Origin: Candidatus Burkholderia verschuerenii
Lineage (GTDB): Bacteria > Pseudomonadota > Gammaproteobacteria > Burkholderiales > Burkholderiaceae
Assembly (NCBI RefSeq): GCF_001189365.1
Contig: NZ_LFJJ01000014.1
Coordinates: 1-51,685, forward strand
Direction: 5' to 3'
Length of the DNA stretch: 51,685 nt
Shown here: piece after piece, positions 34,491 through 43,761 of the stretch
How positions within the stretch are numbered: position 1 is the first letter of the stretch
Layout of the letters: every line of letters begins with the position of its first letter
Translations under genes and position numbers: made by a program
The notes under the pieces: generated by a model
The model's database searches: none
Told to the model about the DNA's origin: nothing
The model's input: only the letters and a program-made list of their open reading frames with translations

Positions 34491-35015
34491 TCAACGTTTG
34501 GCCCAGAAATCGCGCTGCACGCGCAGCACCTCGTCCTCCACTTCCGCGACGGGGCCGATCAGATCGACCGGCTTCTGGCAGTGATCGAACACATAGCGCG
34601 ACGACACGCTCATGGTTGGATTTTCGGCGTGATTGCCGGTGGCTTCGAGCAGACGCGCTTCGGTGAGTCCGTACACCACCCGGCCGATGTTCGCCCAATA
34701 CGCGGTGCCCGCGCACATGCAGCACGGCTCCACCGATGTGTACAGCGTGCAGCTCCACAGATACTCGGGCGTGAAGTTCATCGCGGCGACGCGCGCCAGC
34801 ACGGATTCGGCGTGATTGACCGTGTCGACGTTGCCTTGCTCCATGAGCACGGTTTCCTGGTCGGGGCCGACGAGGATTGCGCCGAAGGGATGGTGACCGA
34901 GCAAGGTTGCGCGTTCGGCGATCGCGCTTGCACGGCGTAGGTGGCGTACTTGTTGTTCTTTTGTTGGCTTTAGGCCTTGGGGTGGGGGAGTTTCTTGATG
35001 CTTGGTGATTGTCAT
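34491..35015 (-). CDS. Nucleoside/nucleobase deaminase (CMP/dCMP deaminase family)
   Basis: 174 residues. Zinc-binding signature: HAE in NVDTVNHAESVLARV (catalytic Glu) and PCxxC in SVEPCCMCAGTAYWANIGRVVYG. HPFGAILV is the N-terminal strand seen in guanine/cytosine and TadA-like deaminases. Length fits a free nucleobase or nucleoside deaminase rather than tRNA-specific TadA; the substrate is not decidable. Followed downstream by the aldolase gene after 176 bp, so probably not co-transcribed tightly. An isolated minus-strand iteron lies 44 bp upstream of the start. Confidence 0.85.
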   Translation of the reverse strand: MTITKHQETPPPQGLKPTKEQQVRHLRRASAIAERATLLGHHPFGAILVGPDQETVLMEQGNVDTVNHAESVLARVAAMNFTPEYLWSCTLYTSVEPCCMCAGTAYWANIGRVVYGLTEARLLEATGNHAENPTMSVSSRYVFDHCQKPVDLIGPVAEVEDEVLRVQRDFWAKR

Positions 35016-35058
35016 GGTCGATTTTTCCTTTTTTTGATTCAGGAAGGATAGCTTATAT

Positions 35059-35075
35059 GGTGAGGGTTTTCGGGA
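35059..35075 (-). repeat. Isolated iteron upstream of the deaminase gene
   Basis: The complement reads TCCCGAAAACCCTCACC, a full match to the iteron core, in the 5' region of the leftward deaminase gene and 22 kb from the origin array. Confidence 0.65.
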
Positions 35076-35126
35076 TTTGGTTTTATTATTTTGGATTACT
35101 TATTAATGTGTCGTGCGTTTCTTTTC

Positions 35127-36022
35127 AGTAGCCGCCTCCCCGGCGGAGGGGTTACTTTCTTTGCGGTGGCAAAGAAAGTAACCAAAGAAAGCCGCTTGTC
35201 CGATCCTAAGCACCTTCTTGGTCGGCCCCGGCACAGGACTTTCTACTTGGCACAGCAGTAGCGAGTGCTCCTGCGGTGCGTTCGGTTAGTGGTTCCCATG
35301 CGATTCGCGCTTTCTCGCCCACCTCGGTAACGGTCCCCTTCGGCTTACTCCGGCCCGCTCGCGCGGCCGGTTTAGGTACGTATAAGCAACCGGCAGGTGA
35401 TTGGCGAAACGACCTTGCACACCGCATCGCTTTCTACGTTATTCGGCCCTACCTTGGTTAGCGCGTTTGCAAGTAACGATGCTTTCGCAGATCTGTCGCA
35501 GTTGTGAGTTTGAGTCTGCGCCGCGTGTGTGATTGCCGGCAAGGCACGCGCTCTGTGCTGGGTGCAGCGCTGAAAACGCAATGCTTTGAAGTGTGCTTTG
35601 GTTTGGCATAAGCCTTGATTCGCATTTCGCAGCTTTGCGTCTAACTGCCTTAGCTACACATGGCGCAAGTTCTTCGTCGAAGCCTTAACCGAGGTAGGGC
35701 CGAATAACGATAAAACCGATGACGCATTCGAGGTCGTTTCGCTGAACACCTGCCGGTTGCTTGTACGGCCCTAAACCGGCCGCGCAGCGAGGCCGGAGTA
35801 AGCCGAAGGGGACCGATACCGACGTAGGCGAGAAAGCGCTAATCGCATGGGGACCAGCGCCCGAACGTCTAGCGCGAACACTCGCTACTGCTGTGCCAAG
35901 TCTCTAATACTGTGCCGGGGCCGCTCAAGAAGGTGCTCAGGATCGGACAAGCGGCTTTCTTTGGTTACTTTCTTTGCCGCCGCAAAGAAAGTAACCCCTC
36001 CGCCGGGAAGGCGGTTACTGAA
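35127..36022. repeat. Large non-coding foldback element with arms of about 335 bp
   Basis: Left arm 35127-35463 and right arm 35684-36022 are imperfect inverted copies (roughly three quarters identical by eye) around a 220-bp centre. Matching blocks include GGGGTTACTTTCTTTGC, CAAAGAAAGTAACCAAAGAA, GCCGCTTGTCCGATCCT, GGCACAGCAGTAGCGAGTG, TCCCCTTCGGCTTACTCCGG and TTATTCGGCCCTACCT. Each arm also has short hairpins of its own (GTTACTTTCTTTGC/GCAAAGAAAGTAAC). The short open frames over it read differently in the two arms and look like chance. Arm-like sequence is, as I recall, widespread between genes in Burkholderia and relatives. Confidence 0.75.
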
Positions 36023-36336
36023 TAACCACCCCAACAAACCCAAGCCAAGCCCGCTCTATCGGAAACCGCAAAAAAAAAACCGGACCGAAGCAAACCGCCA
36101 CGATCCGTCCACATCGAAAAGTGGCAGGCAATTCGACATGGCGGAATGTTCCAATGCACAGTCCATGCCATACCTGCAACCCGCATGATCACGCCCAACA
36201 TGTAACGCACTCACCAACGCTTGAAGCCGAACTGTTCGCCCATCCCCACCTTTCGCTCTGAAACAAAACCGACACCATCCCTCATTACCATCGTCGTTCC
36301 GACGCAGCCCACAGCCCACGATAACGAGGATCGCCC
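36023..36336. other. Gene-free region upstream of phoD
   Basis: 314 bp between the foldback element and the phosphatase gene. No credible gene, repeat or RNA is seen; it presumably carries the phosphatase promoter. GAGGA precedes the ATG. Confidence 0.5.
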
Positions 36337-37947
36337 ATGCCCGCAGACGCGAAGACCCGCCGCTCATTGATCAAAGGACTGCTCTCCGGCGCGGGGCTCG
36401 CGCTGACCGGATCGCGTATCGGCGATGTGCTCGCGCAATGCGTCACGCCCGCCGTCGTCACGTCCGACAAGCTGCGTCCGCACGTGCCCGGCGGCGTGAT
36501 GAGCGGCGATGTCACCGCGACCAGTGGCATCGTGTGGAGCCGGGCGGATCGGCCGTCGCGGATGATCGTCGAATACTCGACGAGCGAAAACTTCGCCACG
36601 TTCCAGCGGCGCATCGGGCCGGCCGTGCTCGAAAGCTCCGACTTCACCGGACGCGTCGATCTCACCAGCCTGCCGCCCGGCGCGGACGTGTTCTATCGCG
36701 TGCGCTTTCAGGATCTCGTCGATGGCAAGGCGTTCAGCGAACCCGTCACGGGCCGTCTACGCACCGCATCGATCGATGCGAACAAGCCGATCACCTTCGT
36801 GTTCTCGGACGACGAAGCTGGGCAGGGCTGGGGCATCAACGAACGCTTCGGCGGATATCGCATCTATGAAGCGATGCGCCGCGAATCGCCGGATTTCTTC
36901 ATCCATTCGGGCGATCAGATTTACGCGGACAGCGTGATCGAGTTCGAAGTGAAGCTGCCCGACGGCACGATGTGGCACAACATCGTCACCGAAGGGAAGT
37001 CGCATGTCGCGCAGACGCTCGACGATTATCGCGCGGCCTTCGCCTACAACCAGCTCGATACGGCCAAGCGCCGCTTCGCCGCCGACGTGCCGTTCCTCGT
37101 GCAATGGGACGATCACGAAGTGCGCAACAACTGGTATCCCGGCGAGCAGATCGGCGCGGCGGAAAAGCGCTATCAGACGCGCGCCGTGTCGCTGCTCGCC
37201 GCGCGCGCGAAGCAGGCGATGTTCGAGTACAACCCGTTCCGCATCAATCAGCTCGATCCGGAGCAGATTTATCGCGCGTTTCAGTTCGGGCCGCTGCTCG
37301 ATGTGTTCATGCTCGACGAGCGTTCCTATCGCGGGCCGAATTCGACGAACCTGCAAACGCGTCTCGATGCCGACTCCGCGTTTCTCGGCTCGCAGCAGAC
37401 CGAATGGCTGAAGGCGTCGCTCAAGCAGTCGCGCGCGACGTGGAAGGTGATCGCGAGCGACATGCCGATCTCGCTCGTCGTCCCCGATGCGAATCCCGAC
37501 GTGCCCAAAGGCACCTTCGAAGCCTGGGCGAACGCGGACAACGGCGCGCCGCTCGGCCGCGAACTCGAAGTGAAGGAGATTCTCGGCTTCATCAAGCGCG
37601 AGGACATCAAGAACGTCGTCTGGGTCACCGCCGATGTGCACTACGCACAAGCGACCTACTACGATCCGACGCGCGCGAAGTTCAGCGATTTCAAGCCGTT
37701 CTGGGAATTCGTCGGCGGTCCGATCAACGCGGGCACCTTCGGCCCGAACGATCTCGACACGACCTTCGGCCCCGATCTGCGCTACGTCAGCGTGCCGAAG
37801 GACAATCCGCAAAATCGCTCGCCGGCCGCGCTTCAGCAGTATTACGGTCGCGCGAAAATCGATCCGCAAAGCCGCACGATGATCGTGTCCCTGCACGATC
37901 TCAACGGCAAATCGCTCTACGAAGTGAAGCTCGATCCCGAAGCCTGA
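36337..37947 (+). CDS. phoD: PhoD-family alkaline phosphatase/phosphodiesterase, Tat-exported
   Basis: 536 residues. A twin-arginine signal (TRRSLIKGLLSGAGLALTG, residues 7-25) precedes an N-terminal PhoD Ig-like domain (GVMSGDVTATSGIVWSRADRPSRM, FYRVRF). The metallophosphatase core has FVFSDDEAGQGWG, FIHSGDQIYAD, VPFLVQWDDHEVRNNW, SDMPISLVV and VVWVTADVHYAQATYY. PhoD enzymes hydrolyse phosphate mono- and diesters in the periplasm with Fe/Ca cofactors. The canonical first metal Asp-x-Gln is in SGDQIY. Monocistronic; no Pho box was located with confidence. Confidence 0.9.
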   Translation: MPADAKTRRSLIKGLLSGAGLALTGSRIGDVLAQCVTPAVVTSDKLRPHVPGGVMSGDVTATSGIVWSRADRPSRMIVEYSTSENFATFQRRIGPAVLESSDFTGRVDLTSLPPGADVFYRVRFQDLVDGKAFSEPVTGRLRTASIDANKPITFVFSDDEAGQGWGINERFGGYRIYEAMRRESPDFFIHSGDQIYADSVIEFEVKLPDGTMWHNIVTEGKSHVAQTLDDYRAAFAYNQLDTAKRRFAADVPFLVQWDDHEVRNNWYPGEQIGAAEKRYQTRAVSLLAARAKQAMFEYNPFRINQLDPEQIYRAFQFGPLLDVFMLDERSYRGPNSTNLQTRLDADSAFLGSQQTEWLKASLKQSRATWKVIASDMPISLVVPDANPDVPKGTFEAWANADNGAPLGRELEVKEILGFIKREDIKNVVWVTADVHYAQATYYDPTRAKFSDFKPFWEFVGGPINAGTFGPNDLDTTFGPDLRYVSVPKDNPQNRSPAALQQYYGRAKIDPQSRTMIVSLHDLNGKSLYEVKLDPEA

Positions 37948-38938
37948 ATGCGCGGCGACGAAGACGGCGCGAGGCAGCCAAGCCCGACGAGCGTCGCTTC
38001 GATGGCGTCATCGAGCGGCGTGTGCGGTTCGCGGCCGAGCGTCGCGACGAGCCGCGTATTGCTCATGCGGATCGGCTCGCGCCATAGATAACGCATTTCG
38101 CGCAGTTCGCGGAAAGTCGTGTTGAACGGCGCGGCGACTGCGAGCAATCACCACGGAAACGCGGCGATGCGCGGTTCGTGCCCGCTGCGTCGCGCGACCG
38201 TGCGCTGAACGCGGCCGCGAATTGCGTGCCGTCTGCGTCCCAGTGACCGGCCATGTTGAAGCGCGCGAAGGCGCTAAGCGAATCGCGTTTCGCGAGCAGT
38301 TCGATCATCGTGCGCGCGACATCCGGCAGATACGACTATTCGTGGCCGATTCCGCGCGCGTTGGGCACGCTGATCTTCCGCACCGGTTTGCCCGGCGTCA
38401 CGAGTCCTTGCGAAAACCAATTGTTGCCCGCGTTCGGCCCGAAAAAATCCCCCGCGCGCACGATGATCACGCGCGCGCCTTCCTTGCTCGCGCGCTCCAG
38501 CCGCGCTTCCATCTCGACGCGAATCGCGCCTTTCGTCGTGACGGGACGTTGCGGCGCGTCGTCGTCGATGAGCGGAAACGCGTCCGGCCCGAAGTTGTAG
38601 ACCGTGCCCGGCAACACGATGGTCGCGCCTTCGATCTTCGCCGCCGCGATGGTGTTGTCGAGCATCGGCAGGACGAAATCGGCCCAGCGCTTGTAGCCCG
38701 GCGGGTTCACCGCATGCACGATCACCGATGCACCGCGCGCCGCCCGCGCCACGTCCGCGCCACGTCCGCGCGATTCATCGCATCGCCGCTGATCCATTCG
38801 ATGCCGTCGCCTGAGTGAGAATTGCCCGCGCCACGCGTGAGCGCGCACCTGCCAGCCGGCGTCGCGCAATTGCCGCGCCATTTCCCCGCCGATGCCGCCC
38901 GTCGCGCCGAGTACCAGAACCGTGTCTTTCCGCGTCAT
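37917..38938 (-). pseudogene. NAD-dependent epimerase/SDR-family gene with stops and indels
   Basis: From ATG 38938 (LVLGATGGIGGEMARQL) the frame is lost at about 38846, where a GC run seems two bases short, and regained after an 11-bp tandem duplication (38747-38770). The body reads VIVHAVNPPGYKRWADFVLP and RVIIVRAGDFFGPNAGNNW. An in-frame TAG at 38336-38338 stands where TGG (GHE-W-SYLPDVART) is expected. Another frameshift near 38180 and a TGA for TGG (FPW-W-LLAVAAPF) follow. The 3' end overlaps phoD. Two Trp-to-stop changes plus several indels make this a genuine pseudogene. Confidence 0.85.
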
Positions 38939-39033
38939 GATCCGCTCCGTCGATTGAGTCGATGAAGGGATTTTCCGCGCATTGCCATTGCAATAAAATT
39001 GCCTAACATCGTAGAGCGGATATACAAATTCGT

Positions 39034-39927
39034 ATGGCGGACATCATCGGCTGGGAGTTGTACCGGACCTTTCTCGCGGTGCTTCAGGAAGGCTCGTTGT
39101 CGGGCGCGGCGCGCGCGCTCGGCATCACGCAGCCGACGGCGGGAAGGCATGTCGAAGCGCTCGAGCGGGCGCTGAACGTCAGTCTCTTCACGCGCTCGCA
39201 GATCGGCCTGCAACCGACCGATGTCGCGCTCGCGCTGCAATCGCACGCGGAGGCGATGCAGAGCACGGCGGCGTCGCTGGAACGCGCGGCGAGCGGGCAT
39301 GCGGGCGGCGCGGACGTGCAGGGCGTCGTGCGTATTTCGGCGAGCGAGGTCATCGGCGTGGAAGTGCTGCCGCCGATCATCGCGGCGCTGCGCGAGCGGC
39401 ATCCGGGCTTGATTGTCGAACTCGTGTTGTCGAATCGCGTGCAGGATCTGCTGCGGCGCGAAGTCGATATCGCCGTGCGGATGGTGCGGCCGAAGCAGGC
39501 GCAACTCGTCGCGCGGCGCGTCGGGCGCATCGAGGTCGGGCTGCATGCGCGCCGCGATTATCTCGACCGGCACGGCACGCCGCGCACCGTCGAGGCGCTG
39601 AGTCAGCACGCGGGCATCGGCTACGACCAGGTGACCGCGTATATCCGCGAGGCGAGCAAGACGCTGCCTGGTTTCTCGCGCGAGCTGTTCGCGATGCGCG
39701 CCGACAGCGATCTCGCGCAACTCGCGCTGATTCGCGCGGGCGCGGGCATCGGCGCGTGTCAGGTGGCGCTCGCCCGGCGCGATGGCCTCGTGCGCGTGCT
39801 GCCGAAACTGTTCGCGCTGCCGCTCGAAACCTGGGTGACGATGCACGAAGACCTGCGCGCCAGTCCGCGCTGCCGCGCCGCCTTCGATGCGCTCGCCGAC
39901 GGCCTCGAACAGTACGCCGCGCACTGA
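39034..39927 (+). CDS. LysR-type transcriptional regulator
   Basis: 297 residues. Winged helix: LYRTFLAVLQEGSLSGAARALGITQPTAGRHVEALERALNVSLFTRSQIGLQPTDVA. The effector domain follows (VVRISASEVIGVEVLPPIIAALRERHPGLIVELVLS). It diverges from the decayed epimerase gene with 95 bp between starts, so that gene was probably its target. The regulator is intact although its presumed target is not. No effector can be assigned. Confidence 0.88.
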   Translation: MADIIGWELYRTFLAVLQEGSLSGAARALGITQPTAGRHVEALERALNVSLFTRSQIGLQPTDVALALQSHAEAMQSTAASLERAASGHAGGADVQGVVRISASEVIGVEVLPPIIAALRERHPGLIVELVLSNRVQDLLRREVDIAVRMVRPKQAQLVARRVGRIEVGLHARRDYLDRHGTPRTVEALSQHAGIGYDQVTAYIREASKTLPGFSRELFAMRADSDLAQLALIRAGAGIGACQVALARRDGLVRVLPKLFALPLETWVTMHEDLRASPRCRAAFDALADGLEQYAAH

Positions 39928-40026
39928 CTCGCAAACTGGCCTGCTCGCGCGTGGCGCAGGCGTCTCTGTGCGTGCGTCGCGGCGCGCTTCAGAATGGCGC
40001 ATCGCCTAGATACAGAGCTGACCGCC

Positions 40027-40644
40027 ATGACCTTCATCAGCGCCAATCTCCTGCTCGCCTGGTCCGCCTACTTCGTCGGCACCGCGAGCCCCGGCCCGAG
40101 CAATCTGGCGATCATGTCGATCGCGAGCACGTCGGGGCGTCGCGCGGCGTTCGAGTTCGCGGCGGGCGTCATGTCCGGCTCGTTCTTCTGGGCGATGCTC
40201 GCGGCGCTCGGGCTGTCCGCCGTGCTGACCGCGTACTCGGGCTTTCTCGTCGCCGTGAAAATCTGCGGCGGGCTGTATTTGCTGTGGCTGGCGTTCAAGT
40301 CGGGCCGATCGGCGCTTCGGCCGAAAGTGCGCGCGGCATCGGCGCAGGCGGAAGAACATAGCGTCCGACGTCTCTATGCGCGCGGCGCGCTGCTGCATCT
40401 GACCAATCCGAAAGCGATCCTCGTGTGGATATCGGTGGCCGCGCTCGGCTCGGGTTCGTCGTCGATGCATACGGTGATCGCCGGTTGCCTGTGCATCGGC
40501 GTCTGCGTGTTCGGCGGTTATGCGGCGCTGTTCTCGATGCCCGCCGCGCGTCGCGTCTATGCGCGCATCCAGCGCGCGCTCGATGCCGGTCTCGCGCTCA
40601 TGTTCGGCGCGGCCGGTCTGCGTCTGTTGACGTCGCGTGTCTGA
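40027..40644 (+). CDS. LysE/RhtB-family amino acid exporter
   Basis: 205 residues, about six membrane helices. The family start LLLAWSAYFVGTASPGPSNLAIMS (conserved PGP) and RGALLHLTNPKAILVWIS (NPKA motif) identify the LysE superfamily. Such proteins export amino acids or derivatives such as homoserine lactone in antiport with protons. ATG 40027 is used because it begins the canonical N-terminus; an upstream in-frame ATG at 39994 adds 11 residues. Possibly co-transcribed with the preceding LysR gene, 99 bp upstream. Confidence 0.88.
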   Translation: MTFISANLLLAWSAYFVGTASPGPSNLAIMSIASTSGRRAAFEFAAGVMSGSFFWAMLAALGLSAVLTAYSGFLVAVKICGGLYLLWLAFKSGRSALRPKVRAASAQAEEHSVRRLYARGALLHLTNPKAILVWISVAALGSGSSSMHTVIAGCLCIGVCVFGGYAALFSMPAARRVYARIQRALDAGLALMFGAAGLRLLTSRV

Positions 40645-40785
40645 AATCACCCGGACCGATCCGCCAGATTTGCACTTTCGCAACTGATTTGGCGTTCTTT
40701 TTTTGCTTCCGCTTGGCGGCGATGGCCGTTCGCGTCTAGTCTCGAATGAGACGACGAAATCAGACGACGAACGATTGCCCGAACG

Positions 40786-42114
40786 ATGCCCTCGAACGAA
40801 TCCTCGACAGACGCGCGTCCGATCGACGCTCATGGCGCGCCTTCAGCTTCCGCCCACGCCTGGACGCATACGCCGTCCGCCGCTTTCGATACGCTCGCCC
40901 ACACGCTACGCGACGCCTTCACCTCACTCGGCCGCGAACTCGTCGCGATCAAACCCAGCGCGGCGCGATCGCGCTTCGCCACGCAGGCGATGCTCTCGGT
41001 CGCGCTCGCCGTGGCGCTGGCCTACGCGTTCAATCTGACCAACATCTGGTGGGCGGCGATCAGCGGCTTCGCGGTGATGCAGTCGAAGTTCAGCGCCTGC
41101 GCGCAACGCGGCGTGCATCGCGTGCTCGGGACGGTGGCGGGCGCGCTGCTCGGCGCGGTCGCGGGTCCGCTCATCGGCGATGTGCCGTGGCTGTTCGTGC
41201 CGCTGCTCGGCGTGATCGCGGGCGTATCGGTGTATCGCGCGCTTGTGTCGGACGCGGGCTACGCGTGGGTGCTCGGCGCGGTGACGTCGCTGATGGTGAC
41301 GTTCGAGGCGCACCGGCTCGCGTCGGCATCGGCGACGGCGACCTTCGCGCTGTTGCGCGTCGGCGAAGTGATGGTCGGCACTTTCGCGTGCGTCGCGGTG
41401 TCGGCGCTGTTTCATGCGGGCGTGCAGCAGTATCGCAAGTCGCGCGGTGCGGCGACGATGCCCGAGGCGCAAGCCGCCGCGACGGCCGATCGCGTCGACG
41501 GGCGCAATCCGGTGACGGCGCAAACCGTGACGGTGATGCCGTCCGATGCGTCGCTCGCCGTGCAGACGCTCGAAGCCACGCATACGGCACGCGCGGAACA
41601 GGCCGCGCACGCGATGCGCAAGCGCCTCGCGTGGCAAAGCGCGTGGGCGGTGATGATCCTCGCGTCGCTCGCTTATGTGTGGGACTTGCCCGGCTTCGCG
41701 CAGGCGATGGTGACGGCGATTGCAGTCGTGATTCTGCCCGCATCGGCGTTGAGCCAGCCGACGCGCCGGCCGATCGTCACGCGGATGGTCCAGCGCCTGC
41801 TCGGCTGCGTGCTGGCCGGCGCGGCGAGTCTCGCGCTGCTGCCGCTCGTCGGCGACGATCCGCTCGCATGCATGCTCGCGCTATGCGTGGGCGTGTGGCT
41901 CGGCTGTCACGTACAAACCGGCTCGCAGGGCGCGAGCTACGTGGGACGGCAGTTCACCATCGCGTTTTTGATGGTGTTCGTGCAGGATCATCAGTGGTCG
42001 TCGGACCCGATGCCCGCCGCGATGCGCCTGGTCGGAATACTCGGCGGCATCGCGGTGCTGGCGGTGGTGATCGCCATCGGCACCGCGCGGACGGAGCGCC
42101 GCGCGATGCCGTAA
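40786..42114 (+). CDS. FUSC-family inner membrane protein (aromatic acid exporter-like)
   Basis: 442 residues. Two hydrophobic blocks of four to six helices are separated by a hydrophilic loop (about 225-285). Block one: MLSVALAVALAYAFNLTNIWWAAISGFAVMQSKF, RVLGTVAGALLGAVAGPLIG. Block two: RLAWQSAWAVMILASLAYVWDLP, RMVQRLLGCVLAGAASLALLPL. This duplicated arrangement is that of the FUSC/YccS/AaeB group, linked to export of aromatic acids. No membrane-fusion partner gene is adjacent. Convergent with zwf (8 bp between stops). Confidence 0.85.
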   Translation: MPSNESSTDARPIDAHGAPSASAHAWTHTPSAAFDTLAHTLRDAFTSLGRELVAIKPSAARSRFATQAMLSVALAVALAYAFNLTNIWWAAISGFAVMQSKFSACAQRGVHRVLGTVAGALLGAVAGPLIGDVPWLFVPLLGVIAGVSVYRALVSDAGYAWVLGAVTSLMVTFEAHRLASASATATFALLRVGEVMVGTFACVAVSALFHAGVQQYRKSRGAATMPEAQAAATADRVDGRNPVTAQTVTVMPSDASLAVQTLEATHTARAEQAAHAMRKRLAWQSAWAVMILASLAYVWDLPGFAQAMVTAIAVVILPASALSQPTRRPIVTRMVQRLLGCVLAGAASLALLPLVGDDPLACMLALCVGVWLGCHVQTGSQGASYVGRQFTIAFLMVFVQDHQWSSDPMPAAMRLVGILGGIAVLAVVIAIGTARTERRAMP

Positions 42115-42122
42115 TCGCGGCA

Positions 42123-43598
42123 TCAGTTCTCTTCGGCCCAGGCGAGATTCTCGCGCGCCATCAGCGCCGATGATGCCGCCGGTCCGAACGTCCCCGACGT
42201 ATAGCCGCGCGGCCGGTCGTTCAGTTCTTTCCAGCCGTTGAGAATCGGCTCGACCCACGTCCACGCCGCTTCCAGTTCGTCGCGACGCATGAAGTGCGTG
42301 GGGCGGCCGCGAATCACGTCGATCAGCAGACGCTCGTAGGCTTCGGCGCGACGCTGCGTCATGGCCTGTTGCAGATCGAGATTCAGATTCACCGGTTGCA
42401 TGTGCATGCCGCTGCCGGGTTCCTTCGCCATCATCTGAAGCTGGATGGACTCTTCCGGCTGCAAGGTGATGGTCAGGCGGTTGCCGTAATGACGCGGGCC
42501 GTCCGGGATGATCGAGAACGGCAGATCGGCGAAGTCGATGACGATTTCCGAGCGGCGGTTCTGCAGACGCTTGCCCGTGCGCAGGAAGAACGGCACGTTG
42601 GCCCAGCGCCAGTTGTTGATCTGCGCGCGCAACGCGACGAAGGTTTCCGCGCGGCTGTCGGCCGGCACGTTCGCTTCCTCGAGATAGCCCTTGACCGCCT
42701 CGCCGCCGACCGCGCCCGCCGTGTACTGGCCGCGCACGGTATCGCGCGCGATATCGGCGACGGTCATCGGACGCAGCGACTTGAGCACCTTGAGCTTTTC
42801 GTCGCGCACGGCGTCGGGATCGAGCGAGACCGGCGGTTCCATCGCGACGATGCACAGCAGTTGCAGCAAGTGGTTCTGCACCATGTCGCGCAGCGCGCCG
42901 GTGTGATCGTAGAAGCCCGCGCGGCTGCCCACGCCGACCGTCTCCGACACGGTGATCTGCACGCTCTTGATATACGGCGCCTGCCACAGCGGCCCGAAGA
43001 TCGCGTTGCCGAAGCGCAGCACCATCAGGTTCTGCACCGTTTCCTTGCCGAGATAATGGTCGATGCGATAAATCTGCTCTTCCTTGAAGTGCCGGCCGAC
43101 CGCATCGTTGATGGCGACCGCCGAGGCCAGATCGTGACCGAGCGGTTTTTCCAGCACGACGCGCGAGTGGGCATCGACGATGCCGGCTTTATCCAGGTTG
43201 TCGCAGATGGTCGTGAACAGTTCCGGCGACGTCGACAGATAGAACACGCGCTGCGAACCGGGGCGCACGGCTTGCGCCAAACGCTCGAAGTCCGAGGGAT
43301 TTTCCACGTCGATGCGCACGTAATCGAACAGCGCGAGGAATTTGTCCCATTGCTGGGCATCGAAGGCGCTCGCGTCGATAAACTTGCGCGACTGCTCTTC
43401 CATGAAATTCTTCAGGTAATCCTCGCGCGTCCAGTCTTTACGGCCGATGGCGAGAATGCGCGTGTCGGCGGGCAGATTGCAGTGCGTGTGCGCCATGTAC
43501 AGCGCGGGCAGCAGCTTGCGCGCCGCCAGATCGCCGCCGCCGCCGAAGATGATCATGTCGAGCGGACGCTCGTTGGTAGCCGAAGTTTGAGTCGTCAT
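42123..43598 (-). CDS. zwf: Glucose-6-phosphate 1-dehydrogenase
   Basis: 491 residues, normal length. NADP-binding start IIFGGGGDLAARKLLPALY (17-35), the active-site motif RIDHYLGKE (178-186; catalytic His in DHYLGKE), KPLGHDL and EAYERLLIDVIRG. It oxidises glucose 6-phosphate to 6-phosphogluconolactone for the Entner-Doudoroff and pentose phosphate routes. ATG 43598 is used; a frame from 43649 is open but lacks family similarity. The usual edd/pgl/hexR/glk neighbours are absent, so this is a solitary copy, perhaps one of several isoenzymes as in other Burkholderiaceae. Confidence 0.95.
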   Translation of the reverse strand: MTTQTSATNERPLDMIIFGGGGDLAARKLLPALYMAHTHCNLPADTRILAIGRKDWTREDYLKNFMEEQSRKFIDASAFDAQQWDKFLALFDYVRIDVENPSDFERLAQAVRPGSQRVFYLSTSPELFTTICDNLDKAGIVDAHSRVVLEKPLGHDLASAVAINDAVGRHFKEEQIYRIDHYLGKETVQNLMVLRFGNAIFGPLWQAPYIKSVQITVSETVGVGSRAGFYDHTGALRDMVQNHLLQLLCIVAMEPPVSLDPDAVRDEKLKVLKSLRPMTVADIARDTVRGQYTAGAVGGEAVKGYLEEANVPADSRAETFVALRAQINNWRWANVPFFLRTGKRLQNRRSEIVIDFADLPFSIIPDGPRHYGNRLTITLQPEESIQLQMMAKEPGSGMHMQPVNLNLDLQQAMTQRRAEAYERLLIDVIRGRPTHFMRRDELEAAWTWVEPILNGWKELNDRPRGYTSGTFGPAASSALMARENLAWAEEN

Positions 43599-43761
43599 GG
43601 TGCGTGAGCCGTTGATGTTTCGGATGAGCCGATGCGCGCGGACCGGCACGATCGGTCGAGACGGTTATGTTGCATGGTTTGCCGACTTTTTGCACGGCGC
43701 ATGCGCTAACGCCCGTTCGATTTCCGCAAGAAAGTGCGAACGTCGCGGCAGGCGCGCGTGT

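Noticed and set aside
35206..35427. A 73-codon minus-strand frame inside the foldback arm
   Set aside because: The corresponding frame in the other arm is broken and the composition looks like translated repeat; often annotated as hypothetical in related genomes but not convincing.
38222..38818. 198-codon plus-strand frame opposite the epimerase
   Set aside because: Arg/His-rich antisense frame with no features; the minus strand clearly holds the decayed epimerase.
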